Source: Roseibium marinum (GTDB lineage Bacteria; Pseudomonadota; Alphaproteobacteria; Rhizobiales; Stappiaceae). From it: DNA of 64,000 nucleotides. The notes under the pieces are model-generated. The model worked only from the letters and a program-made list of their open reading frames with translations, was not told where the DNA came from and ran no database searches. The stretch's first letter is position 1; each line of letters opens with the position of its first letter. Positions 44,024 to 55,202 of this stretch are shown one piece after another. The DNA lies in contig NZ_PPCN01000001.1 of assembly GCF_002906165.1 (NCBI RefSeq), positions 682,001-746,000 on the forward strand. The letters are read 5' to 3'. Both the position numbers and the translations under genes were made by a program.

Positions 44024-44051
44024 TTGACATCACGGGCTGGCTGACTATATT
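44024..44051 (+). promoter_or_regulatory. Strong sigma-70-type promoter of the rplU operon
   Basis: TTGACA (44024-44029), 16-bp spacer, TATATT (44046-44051). It would leave a leader of about 210 nt before rplU, long enough for an L21-type leader control, though I cannot fold it reliably. The rest of the 640-bp gap from the tRNA to rplU holds no gene. Confidence 0.65.
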
Positions 44052-44270
44052 GCGCGGGCTCGAAAAGGTTCGCCTTTCCGGGCATTGACCGTCGTTCCAG
44101 GCCTGCCGGGCTTTTACAGCTTCACGCTCAACCCGTCACCAAAGACTTGTCAACCGGGCTTTTTGCTCCGGTGAGACAGGCGCCTCGTTTCGACCCGATA
44201 GCTGCCGGCCGACAGGTGTTTGATCATCGCGGCCGGTGAGTTCAAAAACGAAAAGAAGGACGTGCGAGAC

Positions 44271-44930
44271 ATGTTCGCAGTGATCAAGACCGGCGGCAAG
44301 CAGTATACTGTCGCTGCCGACGACCTCCTGAAGGTCGAAAAACTGGATGCCGACGCCGGCAGCACCGTCACCTTCGACGACGTGCTGATGGTTGGCAACG
44401 GAACCGATACCACAATTGGCGCGCCGCTTGTCGAAGGCGCCAGCGTCGTTGCGGAAGTGGTCGAGCAGGGCCGCAACCGCAAGATCATCATTTTCAAGAA
44501 GCGCCGGCGTCAGAATTCCCGCCGCCGCAACGGCCATCGTCAGTCCTTCACCCTCGTCAAGGTGACCGACATCCTGACCGGTGGCGCCAAGCCGGCCAAG
44601 AAGGCTGCGCCGAAGAAGGCAGCGCCACAGGCCGAAGAGGCTCCGGCCGCAGCGAAGGTTGCTGAAGAGAAGCCTGCCGCGGATAAGAAGGAAGAGGCGG
44701 CTGTCGAGCCTCTCTTCACCGCACCGGACGGCAAGGACGATCTGAAGAAGATCTCCGGCGTCGGCCCGGTTCTGGAAAAGAAGCTGAATGCCCTGGGCAT
44801 CATGACCTATGAGCAGATCGTCGGCTTTTCCGCGGAAGACATTACCCGCGTCGACGAGGTCCTGAACTTCAAGGGCCGCATCGAGCGCGACAACTGGGTT
44901 GAACAGGCCAAGGAACTGGCCGGCAAGTAA
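44271..44930 (+). CDS. rplU: 50S ribosomal protein L21 with C-terminal helix-hairpin-helix extension
   Basis: 219 residues. Residues 1-105 are normal L21 ([38 protein letters not shown]). A low-complexity Ala/Lys/Glu/Pro linker (about 110-155) leads to a helix-hairpin-helix tail, [21 protein letters not shown] and [17 protein letters not shown], like that in the NuoE family. This fusion is common in Rhizobiales. The ATG at 44271 gives the canonical L21 start; the frame upstream is leader. Followed by rpmA. Confidence 0.96.
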   Translation: MFAVIKTGGKQYTVAADDLLKVEKLDADAGSTVTFDDVLMVGNGTDTTIGAPLVEGASVVAEVVEQGRNRKIIIFKKRRRQNSRRRNGHRQSFTLVKVTDILTGGAKPAKKAAPKKAAPQAEEAPAAAKVAEEKPAADKKEEAAVEPLFTAPDGKDDLKKISGVGPVLEKKLNALGIMTYEQIVGFSAEDITRVDEVLNFKGRIERDNWVEQAKELAGK

Positions 44931-44984
44931 GCCGCCGTTTCGCGTACCTGTTAAAGAGAATTCGAAGAACGAGGAGTTCTAACG

Positions 44985-45254
44985 ATGGCACATAAAAAGG
45001 CAGGCGGTTCATCCCGCAACGGCCGCGACTCAGCCGGCCGCCGTCTTGGCGTCAAGAAATTCGGCGGGGAAGCTGTAATTCCCGGCAACATCATCGCTCG
45101 TCAGCGTGGCACCCAGTGGCACCCGGGCAACGGCGTGGGCATGGGTAAGGACCATACCATTTTCGCGACCGTGGAAGGCAAGGTTGAGTTTCAGGCGAAA
45201 GCCAACAAACGAACCTATATCAATGTGGTCCCGGTAGCGGTAGCTGCGGAGTAA
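44985..45254 (+). CDS. rpmA: 50S ribosomal protein L27
   Basis: 89 residues: [20 protein letters not shown], then [24 protein letters not shown] and [14 protein letters not shown]. The N-terminal arm reaches the peptidyl-transferase centre. Begins directly with MAHKKAGG, so no cleavable extension. GAGGAG precedes the start; 54 bp after rplU. Confidence 0.98.
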   Translation: MAHKKAGGSSRNGRDSAGRRLGVKKFGGEAVIPGNIIARQRGTQWHPGNGVGMGKDHTIFATVEGKVEFQAKANKRTYINVVPVAVAAE

Positions 45255-45337
45255 AGCCGACGTGAAGTTTCGAAGCGCCGGTGTCCCTCACGACCCCGGC
45301 AATTCGAGACAGGTCAGCAATCGACCGGTCAAAGATC

Positions 45338-45369
45338 CAAGGGAGAGATGGGACACCATCTCTCCCTTG
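45338..45369 (+). terminator. Terminator after rplU-rpmA
   Basis: CAAGGGAGAGATGG, loop GACA, CCATCTCTCCCTTG: a perfect 14-bp stem followed by ATTTGTTTTGG. The GNAT run starts 23 bp beyond, so some read-through is likely. Confidence 0.8.
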
Positions 45370-45392
45370 ATTTGTTTTGGCTGGAGGAAAAA

Positions 45393-45998
45393 ATGGTTGT
45401 TGAAAGCGATGGTTTATTAGACGAGAGCAGTCTGATCGCGGCCCCGTTGCCGCAGGAAGCGGTTCGTGTGCGGCTGGACAAGCCGCGCAGGGACGATCTG
45501 GCCGATCTGGTGTATCTGGCCGACAACAGGACCGTGGCGGCGAACCTCGCCACCATGCCGCATCCCTTCACCGCCAGGGATGGCCGCGCCCTGATCGAAA
45601 AGGCGGGTCATGACCGGCCCTGCACGGCCGTCTTCGCGATCCGGCTGAAAAGCACCGGCCGGCTGATCGGCATAGCCAGATACGCGGCCGTGGAGGCGGA
45701 TGGCCCTGTCCATGTCGGCTACTGGCTGGGCGAACCGTTCTGGGGGCGGGGTTTCGCGACCGAGGCGGTGCATTCCCTCGTCGATCACGCTTTCACCTGG
45801 CACGGCATGAACGAACTTCAGGGCTCCTGCAGGGTGACCAATCCGGCCTCCCGCCGGGTGCTGGTCAAATCCGGGTTCCAGTACCGCGACCAGGCGATGA
45901 TCCGCTCGATCGGCGCGGGCGGATCCGTGCCGATCGAGCGCTATACGCTGGAACGGGCCGTCTGGAAGTCGCTCAAGGGATGGGGACAGGGACAATGA
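45393..45998 (+). CDS. GNAT N-acetyltransferase (RimJ/RimL type), first of four
   Basis: 201 residues. Acetyl-CoA binding and RimL-like features are VGYWLGEPFWGRGFATEAVHSLV and NPASRRVLVKSGFQYRDQAM. The N-terminal half carries VRLDKPRRDDLADLVYLADN. The ATG at 45393 with GGAGG six bases earlier is chosen; the longer frame runs into the terminator. Its stop overlaps the next GNAT start. Substrate unknown. Confidence 0.87.
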   Translation: MVVESDGLLDESSLIAAPLPQEAVRVRLDKPRRDDLADLVYLADNRTVAANLATMPHPFTARDGRALIEKAGHDRPCTAVFAIRLKSTGRLIGIARYAAVEADGPVHVGYWLGEPFWGRGFATEAVHSLVDHAFTWHGMNELQGSCRVTNPASRRVLVKSGFQYRDQAMIRSIGAGGSVPIERYTLERAVWKSLKGWGQGQ

Positions 45999-46564
45999 TC
46001 ACCTTACCGGAATTGAAGACGCGGCGATTGATCCTGCGGGCGCTTGCCGCGGGCGATGCCTCCGCGATCGCCGATCTGGGCGGCCGCGATTTTGAAATCG
46101 TCCGCTGGCTCACCGGCGCGTCCTGGCCCTATGTCGAAGGCGAGGCGGAAGATTTCGTCAACAAGGTGGTCGGCACGAACCCGATGGAGACCGAGGCGCC
46201 CTTCGTGGTGACCCTGGGCGGTGTCTTCATCGGCGTCGTGGCGGTCGAAGCGCCCGGAGATCTGGACGACTTGCCCGATTTGCCGTCGCTTGGCTATTGG
46301 ATAGGCCGTCCATTCCAGGGCCACGGCTACGCCGGCGAGGCGGTGGAAGCGGTTCTGCAATGGGCTTTCGATGCCTATGGAACCGATGCGATTGCCGCCC
46401 GCGCCTTCGAGGACAACACCCGTTCGCGGGCGCTCTTGCGCAAATTCGGCTTCAGGCCGCACAGCATGACGGAACGCTTTTCCAAGGCATTGGACCGGAA
46501 GGTCTCCAATGTCGTTGTCCGGCTGGAGCGGGCCGACTTCGAAGCCCGGAAGGAACCGGCATGA
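45995..46564 (+). CDS. GNAT N-acetyltransferase, second of four
   Basis: 189 residues: LPELKTRRLILRALAAGDASAI, LGYWIGRPFQGHGYAGEAVEAVL, and AFEDNTRSRALLRKFGFR. RimJ/RimL-type acetyl-CoA fold. Starts inside the previous stop (ATGA) and overlaps the third GNAT in the same way. Substrate unknown. Confidence 0.87.
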   Translation: MITLPELKTRRLILRALAAGDASAIADLGGRDFEIVRWLTGASWPYVEGEAEDFVNKVVGTNPMETEAPFVVTLGGVFIGVVAVEAPGDLDDLPDLPSLGYWIGRPFQGHGYAGEAVEAVLQWAFDAYGTDAIAARAFEDNTRSRALLRKFGFRPHSMTERFSKALDRKVSNVVVRLERADFEARKEPA

Positions 46565-47106
46565 GCCTTCCAGTTCTCAAGACGGCGAGGCTGGTGCTGC
46601 GGCCTGTTGCGCAGGGCGATGCCGACAGGATTGTTGAGCTTGTCGGGAATTTCGACGTTGCCCGCATGCTCTCCCTCGTGCCGCATCCCTACCGCCGGGA
46701 GGATGCGCTCTGGTGGATCGACCAGACATGTGCCTACGCGGACGGCGGGGAACGTGCCTTTGCAATCGACGAAGGCAGCGGGCTGATCGGTGCCGTCTCG
46801 GTGGGGCGTGACGGGCCCGCACCGGAATTCGGCTATTGGCTCGGCAAACCCTATTGGGGCAGGGGGCTCATGACCGAGGCGGGACGCGCGGCGCTTGCCT
46901 GGTATTTTGAAGCCTTCCGGGACGCGTCGATCTTGAGCGGCGCGCTGGACGAAAATAGCGCTTCGTTGAATGTACTGCGCAAACTCGGCTTTGCCGGGCC
47001 GCACCCCCACCGCCTGCGGATCAAATCCCGGGGTCAGGACCTGCCCGGCACACGGGTCAGGCTGACGTTTGAAACGTTTAATTCTGCAGCGAGGGTATTG
47101 TCATGA
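46561..47106 (+). CDS. GNAT N-acetyltransferase, third of four
   Basis: 181 residues: LPVLKTARLVLRPVAQGDADRI, FGYWLGKPYWGRGLMTEAGRAAL, ALDENSASLNVLRKLGFAG. Same architecture as its neighbours but well diverged from them. Coupled by ATGA on both sides. Substrate unknown. Confidence 0.87.
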   Translation: MSLPVLKTARLVLRPVAQGDADRIVELVGNFDVARMLSLVPHPYRREDALWWIDQTCAYADGGERAFAIDEGSGLIGAVSVGRDGPAPEFGYWLGKPYWGRGLMTEAGRAALAWYFEAFRDASILSGALDENSASLNVLRKLGFAGPHPHRLRIKSRGQDLPGTRVRLTFETFNSAARVLS

Positions 47107-47669
47107 CCCCGATCAACCTGGAGACGGACCGTCTGCGGTTGCGGCCACCGGTCCCTGCGGATCTGGAGCGCTGTGCGGAACTGCTGGGCGACTATGAAGT
47201 TGCCAGGATGCTGTCGCGTGTGCCCCACCCTTACGATCTGGAGCGCGGCAGAACCTCGCTGCAGGCGTCCGTGGACAGCTGGGCCGACTGGAAGACAGCC
47301 GGAGACCTCGGCTTTCAGATTGACCATGAAGGTGAAATGATCGGCGGCTTCGCCTTCAAAAAGTTGCAGGAGACCCCGGAGATCGGCTATTGGCTGGGGC
47401 GTCCCTATTGGGGCAGGGGGTTTATGAGCGAGGCGGTCGGAGCCGCGATTGACTGGCTGTTCCGCAACACGGATCACCAGCTTGTGGCCTGCGAGGCCAT
47501 GACCGAGAATCCTGCCTCCCTCAAGGTTGCGGAAAAACTCGGTTTCCGTGAGGTCGGACAAGTGGACTGCGCCAGTGTATCGCGCGGGACAACGGTGCCT
47601 GCCATCCGCATGGAACTGACACGGAAAGATTTTTTAAACGGCTTTGACTCGAGACAGGATCAGGCCTGA
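47103..47669 (+). CDS. GNAT N-acetyltransferase, fourth of four
   Basis: 188 residues: INLETDRLRLRPPVPADLERC, IGYWLGRPYWGRGFMSEAVGAAI and MTENPASLKVAEKLGFREV. Closes the overlapping run and precedes obgE by 24 bp, so all four are probably expressed with obgE. Substrate unknown. Confidence 0.87.
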   Translation: MTPINLETDRLRLRPPVPADLERCAELLGDYEVARMLSRVPHPYDLERGRTSLQASVDSWADWKTAGDLGFQIDHEGEMIGGFAFKKLQETPEIGYWLGRPYWGRGFMSEAVGAAIDWLFRNTDHQLVACEAMTENPASLKVAEKLGFREVGQVDCASVSRGTTVPAIRMELTRKDFLNGFDSRQDQA

Positions 47670-49879
<2,210 letters not shown>

Positions 49880-49918
49880 AAGGCCGGAGACATACCGGTT
49901 GAACAGGAGTTTGCAGCT

Positions 49919-51199
49919 ATGCTGGATGTAGTCGAGGCAAAGACCACCGAGGACCTGATGGCGCGGATCGGGCAGCGTGCCCGCGCAGCCGGGCGGATCC
50001 TTGCCACGGCACCGGCAGAGCAGAAGAACAAGGCCCTGCGCGAGATGGCGGTTGCCGTGCGCGCCTCGATGCCGGAAATCCTTGCCGGAAACAGGCAGGA
50101 TATCGACGCCATGACCGCCAACGGCCAGGCCGCGTCTTTCCTCGATCGCGGCACCCTCACCGAAGAGCGGATCGAGGCCATCGCCAGGGCGCTGGAGGAT
50201 ATCGTCGCACTCGAGGATCCCGTCGGCAGCGTCATTGCCGCCTGGGAACGCCCGAACGGTCTGAAGATCGAGCGCGTGCGCACGCCGCTCGGCGTCATCG
50301 GCGTGATCTATGAAAGCCGTCCCAACGTGACGGCCGATGCCGGGGCCCTGTGCCTGAAGGCCGGCAATGCGGTGGTCCTGCGTGGCGGCTCCGACACGAT
50401 CCGCTCCAACAGGGCGATCCACGCGGCCCTTCAGAAAGGTCTCGCGGCGGCGGGACTTCCCGAAGACGCCATCCAGATGGTTCCGGTCACCGACAGGGCG
50501 GCGGTGGGCGAAATGCTGCGCGGTCTGAACGGCAATCTCGACGTCATCGTGCCGCGCGGCGGCCGCAGCCTTGTGGAACGCGTGCAGAGCGAGGCGCGCG
50601 TGCCGGTCTTCGCGCATCTGGAAGGCCTCGTGCATATCTTCGTCGACAAGGCCGCCGATTTGAGCCAATCCGTCGATATCGTCGTGAATTCCAAGCTCCG
50701 CCGCACGGGCATTTGCGGTTCGCTGGAAACGCTTCTGGTGCATGAGGACGTCGCTCACAGCCACCTGCCTGTGATCGTCAAGGCCCTGCAGGAACGGGGC
50801 TGCGAGATCCGCGGCGGCGCCCGCGTGCGCGAGATCTGCGAAAACATCGTTCCGGCCAGCGAGGATGACTGGTCCACCGAGTACCTCGACAAGGTCCTCG
50901 CGGTGAAGGTCGTCAAGGATCTGGACGCGGCAATGGACCATATCGCCCGGTACGGTTCCAACCACACCGACTGTATCCTGACGGAAGACCAGGGCGCGGC
51001 GGAGCGGTTCCAGCGGGAAGTCGATTCGGCCATCGTCCTGCACAATGCCTCCACCCAGTTTGCCGATGGCGGCGAATTCGGCATGGGCGCGGAAATCGGC
51101 ATCGCCACGGGGCGGATGCATGCGCGCGGACCGGTCGGCGTCGAACAGCTGACCAGTTTCAAATACAAGGTTCACGGGACGGGCCAGACGCGCCCATGA
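49919..51199 (+). CDS. proA: Gamma-glutamyl phosphate reductase
   Basis: Second step of proline synthesis. 426 residues with [46 protein letters not shown] and the catalytic cysteine in [14 protein letters not shown]. The ending [19 protein letters not shown] is typical. nadD starts within its stop (ATGA). Confidence 0.97.
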   Translation: MLDVVEAKTTEDLMARIGQRARAAGRILATAPAEQKNKALREMAVAVRASMPEILAGNRQDIDAMTANGQAASFLDRGTLTEERIEAIARALEDIVALEDPVGSVIAAWERPNGLKIERVRTPLGVIGVIYESRPNVTADAGALCLKAGNAVVLRGGSDTIRSNRAIHAALQKGLAAAGLPEDAIQMVPVTDRAAVGEMLRGLNGNLDVIVPRGGRSLVERVQSEARVPVFAHLEGLVHIFVDKAADLSQSVDIVVNSKLRRTGICGSLETLLVHEDVAHSHLPVIVKALQERGCEIRGGARVREICENIVPASEDDWSTEYLDKVLAVKVVKDLDAAMDHIARYGSNHTDCILTEDQGAAERFQREVDSAIVLHNASTQFADGGEFGMGAEIGIATGRMHARGPVGVEQLTSFKYKVHGTGQTRP

Positions 51200-51831
51200 G
51201 TGCTTCAGGTCCTGGGCCGGACCTCGGCCGTGACTGGCTGAAACTGCCCCATGCCGAAGCCGGAAACCGGATCGGCATCTTCGGCGGATCGTTCAATCCG
51301 CCGCATTCCGGTCACCGGCTTGTGGCCTCGACCGTGCTCAAGCGGCTGGGGCTCGATCAGGTCTGGTGGTTCGTGACGCCGGGCAATCCGCTCAAGAGCC
51401 ATTCAGATCTCGCGCCGCTGGAAACGCGGCTGCACCTGACCAGCGCGCTTGCCGATCATCCGCGCATGAAAGTGACCGCTTACGAGGCGGTTCTCGGCAC
51501 GCCCTATACGGCCAGAACGATCATGGCGCTGCGCGCGAGGCGGCCGGCCGTGCGATTCGTCTGGGTCATGGGGGCGGACAATTTAGCCGGCTTTCATCGC
51601 TGGCAGGACTGGCGGGCCATTGTCGGCTCGGTACCGGTCGCCATTGTCGACCGGCCGGGCGCATCGCTCTCGGTTCTGTCGTCGCCGATGGCGAAAGTCT
51701 ATGAAAAATATAGACTTCCGGAAGAAGATGCGGCACTTCTACCCGGCATGAAAGCCCCTGTCTGGACCTTTCTGCACACCCCGCTGGACCAGACATCCTC
51801 GACAAAATTGCGGCAAATCCGGAGACGGTAA
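51196..51831 (+). CDS. nadD: Nicotinate-nucleotide adenylyltransferase
   Basis: Adds AMP to nicotinate mononucleotide for NAD synthesis. 211 residues: [46 protein letters not shown] and the SSTKLRQ nucleotide motif at the very end, so the C-terminus is a little shorter than in many homologues. A 13-bp hairpin overlaps the stop. Confidence 0.95.
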   Translation: MSASGPGPDLGRDWLKLPHAEAGNRIGIFGGSFNPPHSGHRLVASTVLKRLGLDQVWWFVTPGNPLKSHSDLAPLETRLHLTSALADHPRMKVTAYEAVLGTPYTARTIMALRARRPAVRFVWVMGADNLAGFHRWQDWRAIVGSVPVAIVDRPGASLSVLSSPMAKVYEKYRLPEEDAALLPGMKAPVWTFLHTPLDQTSSTKLRQIRRR

Positions 51832-51845
51832 ACTCCGGATTTGCC
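51812..51845 (+). terminator. Hairpin overlapping the nadD stop
   Basis: GGCAAATCCGGAG pairs perfectly with CTCCGGATTTGCC around ACGGTAAA. There is no U-tract, so attenuation or mRNA 3'-end formation is more likely than efficient intrinsic termination. rsfS starts about 215 bp on. Confidence 0.65.
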
Positions 51846-52060
51846 ATGTGAAAATCCCTGTCTTGAAAATGCCAAACGGGAAGCGGTATTATAGGCGCGG
51901 TCGCGGTGACGCGGCCGAGGTACGGTCAACCGGTCCTGTATCCAAAACGGGTGACGTATGAAGTCGAACTTTTTTGTTCGTGACGACGTTGGGCACAGGA
52001 CGGCACAAACGGCGAAAGGCACAACACCTGACCATGACCTTTGAAAGTGGGCGGACAGAT

Positions 52061-52444
52061 ATGTCCTCTCCTCTGCAGGCATCCGTAAGCACTGATCTTG
52101 CGGCTGACCTTCTCGATACGGTCCTCACCAGTCTGGACGACTCCAAAGCTGAGGACGTTGTTACTCTCGACATCGCAGGCAAAAGTTCCCTGGCCGATCA
52201 CATGGTGATCGTGTCCGGACGCTCCCACCGTCATGTGGGCGCGATAGCGGATCATTTGCAGAAGGACCTGAAAGCGGCCGGCGCCGGCAAGGCAACGGTT
52301 GAGGGTATGGCCACCTGCGATTGGGTGCTGATTGATGCGGGTGATGTGATCGTTCACATTTTCCGTCCGGAAGTACGCGGCTTCTACAATCTTGAAAAGA
52401 TGTGGGCGCCGGAAGCGGACGAAACACCGCAATATATCGGTTGA
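52061..52444 (+). CDS. rsfS: Ribosome silencing factor RsfS
   Basis: Binds L14 and blocks subunit joining under starvation. 127 residues: LTSLDDSKAEDVVTLDIAGK, ADHMVIVSGRSHRHVGAIAD, DWVLIDAGDVIVHIFRPEVR and FYNLEKMW. The start could also be ATG 52034; 52061 (MSSPLQAS) gives the usual N-terminal length. rlmH follows 79 bp later. Confidence 0.95.
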   Translation: MSSPLQASVSTDLAADLLDTVLTSLDDSKAEDVVTLDIAGKSSLADHMVIVSGRSHRHVGAIADHLQKDLKAAGAGKATVEGMATCDWVLIDAGDVIVHIFRPEVRGFYNLEKMWAPEADETPQYIG

Positions 52445-52523
52445 GACGGGAATGAGGTCCTGACGGCAGGGCCTCTGTCCGCCGAGGGATAAAGTCACCG
52501 GATCGTTTTCCGGCGGAGATTTC

Positions 52524-53006
52524 ATGCGCTTTACGCTTTCCTGCATTGGCCGGATGAAGGCTGGTGCGGACAGGGACCTTCTCGACCGTTATCTGGACAG
52601 GGCCCGCAAGTCCGGCCGCGGCCTCGGCATAACCGGGGTGCTCCTCAATGAAATGCCGGAAAGCCGTGCTCAGCGCGCCGAAGACCGCAAGGCGGAAGAG
52701 GCCGGCGGCATTCTCGCGTCGCTCCAGAGCGGCGCCCGCCTCGTTGTTCTCGACGAAAACGGCAGGAACATGAGCAGTGCGGCATTCAGCCGGACGCTGG
52801 AAACCTGGAAAAACGACAGCGTGCCGGAAATCGTCTTCGCGATCGGTGGCGCTGACGGCCACGGCGGAGAGGCTCTTGCAAGAGCGGATCTCAAGCTGGC
52901 TCTCGGCGCGATGACCTGGCCGCATCAGATCGCCCGCATCCTGCTGGCCGAACAGATCTACCGGGCCATGACCATTCAGTCGGGCCATCCCTATCACCGG
53001 GTCTGA
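52524..53006 (+). CDS. rlmH: 23S rRNA (pseudouridine1915-N3)-methyltransferase RlmH
   Basis: 160 residues, SPOUT fold with C-terminal trefoil knot: VLDENGRNMSSAAF, FAIGGADGHGGEAL, LALGAMTWPHQIARILLAEQIYRA and the final GHPYHRV. Methylates helix 69 of 23S rRNA. Directly follows rsfS, the usual order. Confidence 0.96.
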   Translation: MRFTLSCIGRMKAGADRDLLDRYLDRARKSGRGLGITGVLLNEMPESRAQRAEDRKAEEAGGILASLQSGARLVVLDENGRNMSSAAFSRTLETWKNDSVPEIVFAIGGADGHGGEALARADLKLALGAMTWPHQIARILLAEQIYRAMTIQSGHPYHRV

Positions 53007-53043
53007 TGTCGCGGCGCTGAAACAAACCTGAAGAGGAATTGCA

Positions 53044-53541
53044 GTGATCCCGACGATCGAAACAGAACGCCTGATCCTGCGGCCGATCACGATGGAGGAC
53101 TGGCCGGATTTCTCCGCTTTGATGCAGTCGGACCGCGCGGCCTATATGGGCGGCCCGATGTCGAAGGAAAAGGCCTGGGGCGCCTTCTGCCATGACGTGG
53201 CGCTCTGGCCGCTGATGGGACATGGAGCCCTGATGATCGCGGAGCGCGGCTCCGGCCGATGCCTCGGTCAGGTGGGCATCAATCATGGCCCGCTCTTTCC
53301 CGAACATGAAATCGGCTGGTTGGTCTATCCGCATGCGGAGGGTAAGGGGATTGCCTTCGAAGCGGCAAAGGCGTTTCGGGACTGGGGCCTGAAGGAACGC
53401 GGCCTGCAGACCCTTGTGAGCTATGTGGATCCGGACAATATCCGCTCCTGCAGGCTTGCCGAACGGCTGGGCGCGAAGCTGGATGCGCAGGCCCCGCGCA
53501 ACGATCCCCGCGATCTGGTGTACAGGCACGCCGTGACGTAA
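53044..53541 (+). CDS. GNAT N-acetyltransferase
   Basis: 165 residues, RimJ/RimL type: IETERLILRPITMEDW, IGWLVYPHAEGKGIAFEAAKAF and YVDPDNIRSCRLAERLGAKL. The start is GTG at 53044 behind AGAGGAA. Fifth GNAT of the region, unlinked to the overlapping four. The 269-bp gap after it carries a 10-bp tandem repeat (TTGAATCATG twice, 53575-53594). Confidence 0.88.
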   Translation: MIPTIETERLILRPITMEDWPDFSALMQSDRAAYMGGPMSKEKAWGAFCHDVALWPLMGHGALMIAERGSGRCLGQVGINHGPLFPEHEIGWLVYPHAEGKGIAFEAAKAFRDWGLKERGLQTLVSYVDPDNIRSCRLAERLGAKLDAQAPRNDPRDLVYRHAVT

Positions 53542-53810
53542 TGCCACTGCCGGAGCCGTCATGCGTCGCTGGCATTGAATCATGTTGAATCATGAAGGAT
53601 CTTTAATGCGGCTATCGCAGGGAAAACGCGCCGCTGCCCGTATCTCGCCGCAATCGGCACGTAACGGTCAGATCATCATGGGAAAAAGAGGTTGGAGCGT
53701 GAGGCGATACACGCGGGAGCTGACGTTGAGCAACCGGCCGACAGGGTAAACGGTTCGTTAACACAGACTGTGTATCGCAAACAGGTCTAACCTTCGGGAG
53801 CTGAGACAGG

Positions 53811-55202
53811 TTGAAACCGGATCGCATCAAGGTCGTGCGTCCTGGACTTAAGAAGCGGCTGCTTGTCAAGCCGCTCTTGGGCAGCCTTCTTGCGGGCGCG
53901 CTTGCATTGCCGCTGCCGGCGCTCGCGACCGAAAGCGTTGATGAAGCGCCGCAGAACCGGCCCGCCGCCACAGCGGAGACCGATGCCGCGGCCGAAAGCA
54001 AAAAGGTGCGCGAAGAGGAACTGGCCGCACTGTCGCGGGACATTGAAGTCTCCACCGACCGCCAGGCCGCCATCGCCCGCGAAATCAGGTCCCTGGACCG
54101 GGATCGCGAAACGCTGAACGCCAGGATCATCGGCACGTCCGATACGATCCAGGGCCTGGAAACCGAACTGACCGATACCGAGCGCCGGCTGAGAAGTCTT
54201 GGCGAGAACGAGGACGCCGTGCGGCTGTCCCTGATCGCCCGCCGCGATATTCTGTCGGAAGTGCTGGCCGCGCTGCAAAGACTCGGACGGCGCCCTCCGC
54301 CAGCCCTGGCTGTGCGCCCGAGCGATGCCTTGTCCGCTGTCCGCAGTGCGATTCTCCTGAACGCCGTCATGCCGGAGCTGAAAGTGGAGACGGAGGCTCT
54401 GGCGGAGGATCTGGAGGAGCTTCACCGGATCAGAAGCGTGATTGCCGAGGAAAAAAACCGTCTGCGCGGCGATGCGATGCGATTGGCTGAGGAAAAGTCG
54501 CGTCTGGAGCTTCTGTTGAGCGCCAAAAGGCAGGAACATCAAAGATCCGTACGGGATCTCGAAGCGGAGAAGCAGCGCGCCGCCGAACTGGCCGAGCAGG
54601 CCGGGTCTCTCCAGGAGCTGATCGCGAATTTGGAAACTGAAATCGAAAGCGCCCGCGAGGCCGCGGAGAAGTCCAGGCAGGCGTCGCTGGAGACGAAGGG
54701 AAAGTCATCACGCGGGTTTGATCCGTTTTCCGATCCGGGACGGCTGGCGCCGGTGATACCTTTCCAGGAGGCGAGGGCCCAACTGCCTCAGCCCGTTGCC
54801 GGAACCCTTCTCAAGGATTTCGGTGAGGAAGATGATTTTGGCGGTGTGACGGAAGGACAATCTATCGCCACAAGGCCGGGTTCTAATGTAACCTCTCCGG
54901 CGGACGGCTGGGTGGTCTATTCGGGACCGTTCCGTTCGTTCGGACAGCTCTTGATCCTGAATACCGGTGATGGCTACCATGTGCTGTTGGCCGGGATGGA
55001 CCGGATCGATGCGGAGTTGGGGCAATTTGTTCTTACCGGGGAACCGGTTGGGGTCATGGGCGCGACGCAATGGGCAAGCGCCTCGACCTTTGGCTTGGGT
55101 TCGACCCAGCCGATACTATATGTTGAATTTCGGAAGGACGGCCGTGCGATCGACCCCACACCCTGGTGGGCGCACATAGAAGAAGAAAAGGCTCGCGGAT
55201 GA
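53811..55202 (+). CDS. envC: Murein hydrolase activator EnvC-like protein (LytM domain)
   Basis: 463 residues. An N-terminal signal/anchor (LLVKPLLGSLLAGALALPLPALA) is followed by long coiled coils (about 55-300, e.g. EKNRLRGDAMRLAEEKSRLELL). A C-terminal M23/LytM domain (about 330-455) has DGWVVYSGPFRSFGQLLILN and YVEFRKDGRAIDP. The usual zinc ligands of active M23 enzymes are not evident, as in EnvC, which activates amidases at the division site. The start is TTG at 53811. Its stop overlaps ctpA. Confidence 0.9.
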   Translation: MKPDRIKVVRPGLKKRLLVKPLLGSLLAGALALPLPALATESVDEAPQNRPAATAETDAAAESKKVREEELAALSRDIEVSTDRQAAIAREIRSLDRDRETLNARIIGTSDTIQGLETELTDTERRLRSLGENEDAVRLSLIARRDILSEVLAALQRLGRRPPPALAVRPSDALSAVRSAILLNAVMPELKVETEALAEDLEELHRIRSVIAEEKNRLRGDAMRLAEEKSRLELLLSAKRQEHQRSVRDLEAEKQRAAELAEQAGSLQELIANLETEIESAREAAEKSRQASLETKGKSSRGFDPFSDPGRLAPVIPFQEARAQLPQPVAGTLLKDFGEEDDFGGVTEGQSIATRPGSNVTSPADGWVVYSGPFRSFGQLLILNTGDGYHVLLAGMDRIDAELGQFVLTGEPVGVMGATQWASASTFGLGSTQPILYVEFRKDGRAIDPTPWWAHIEEEKARG

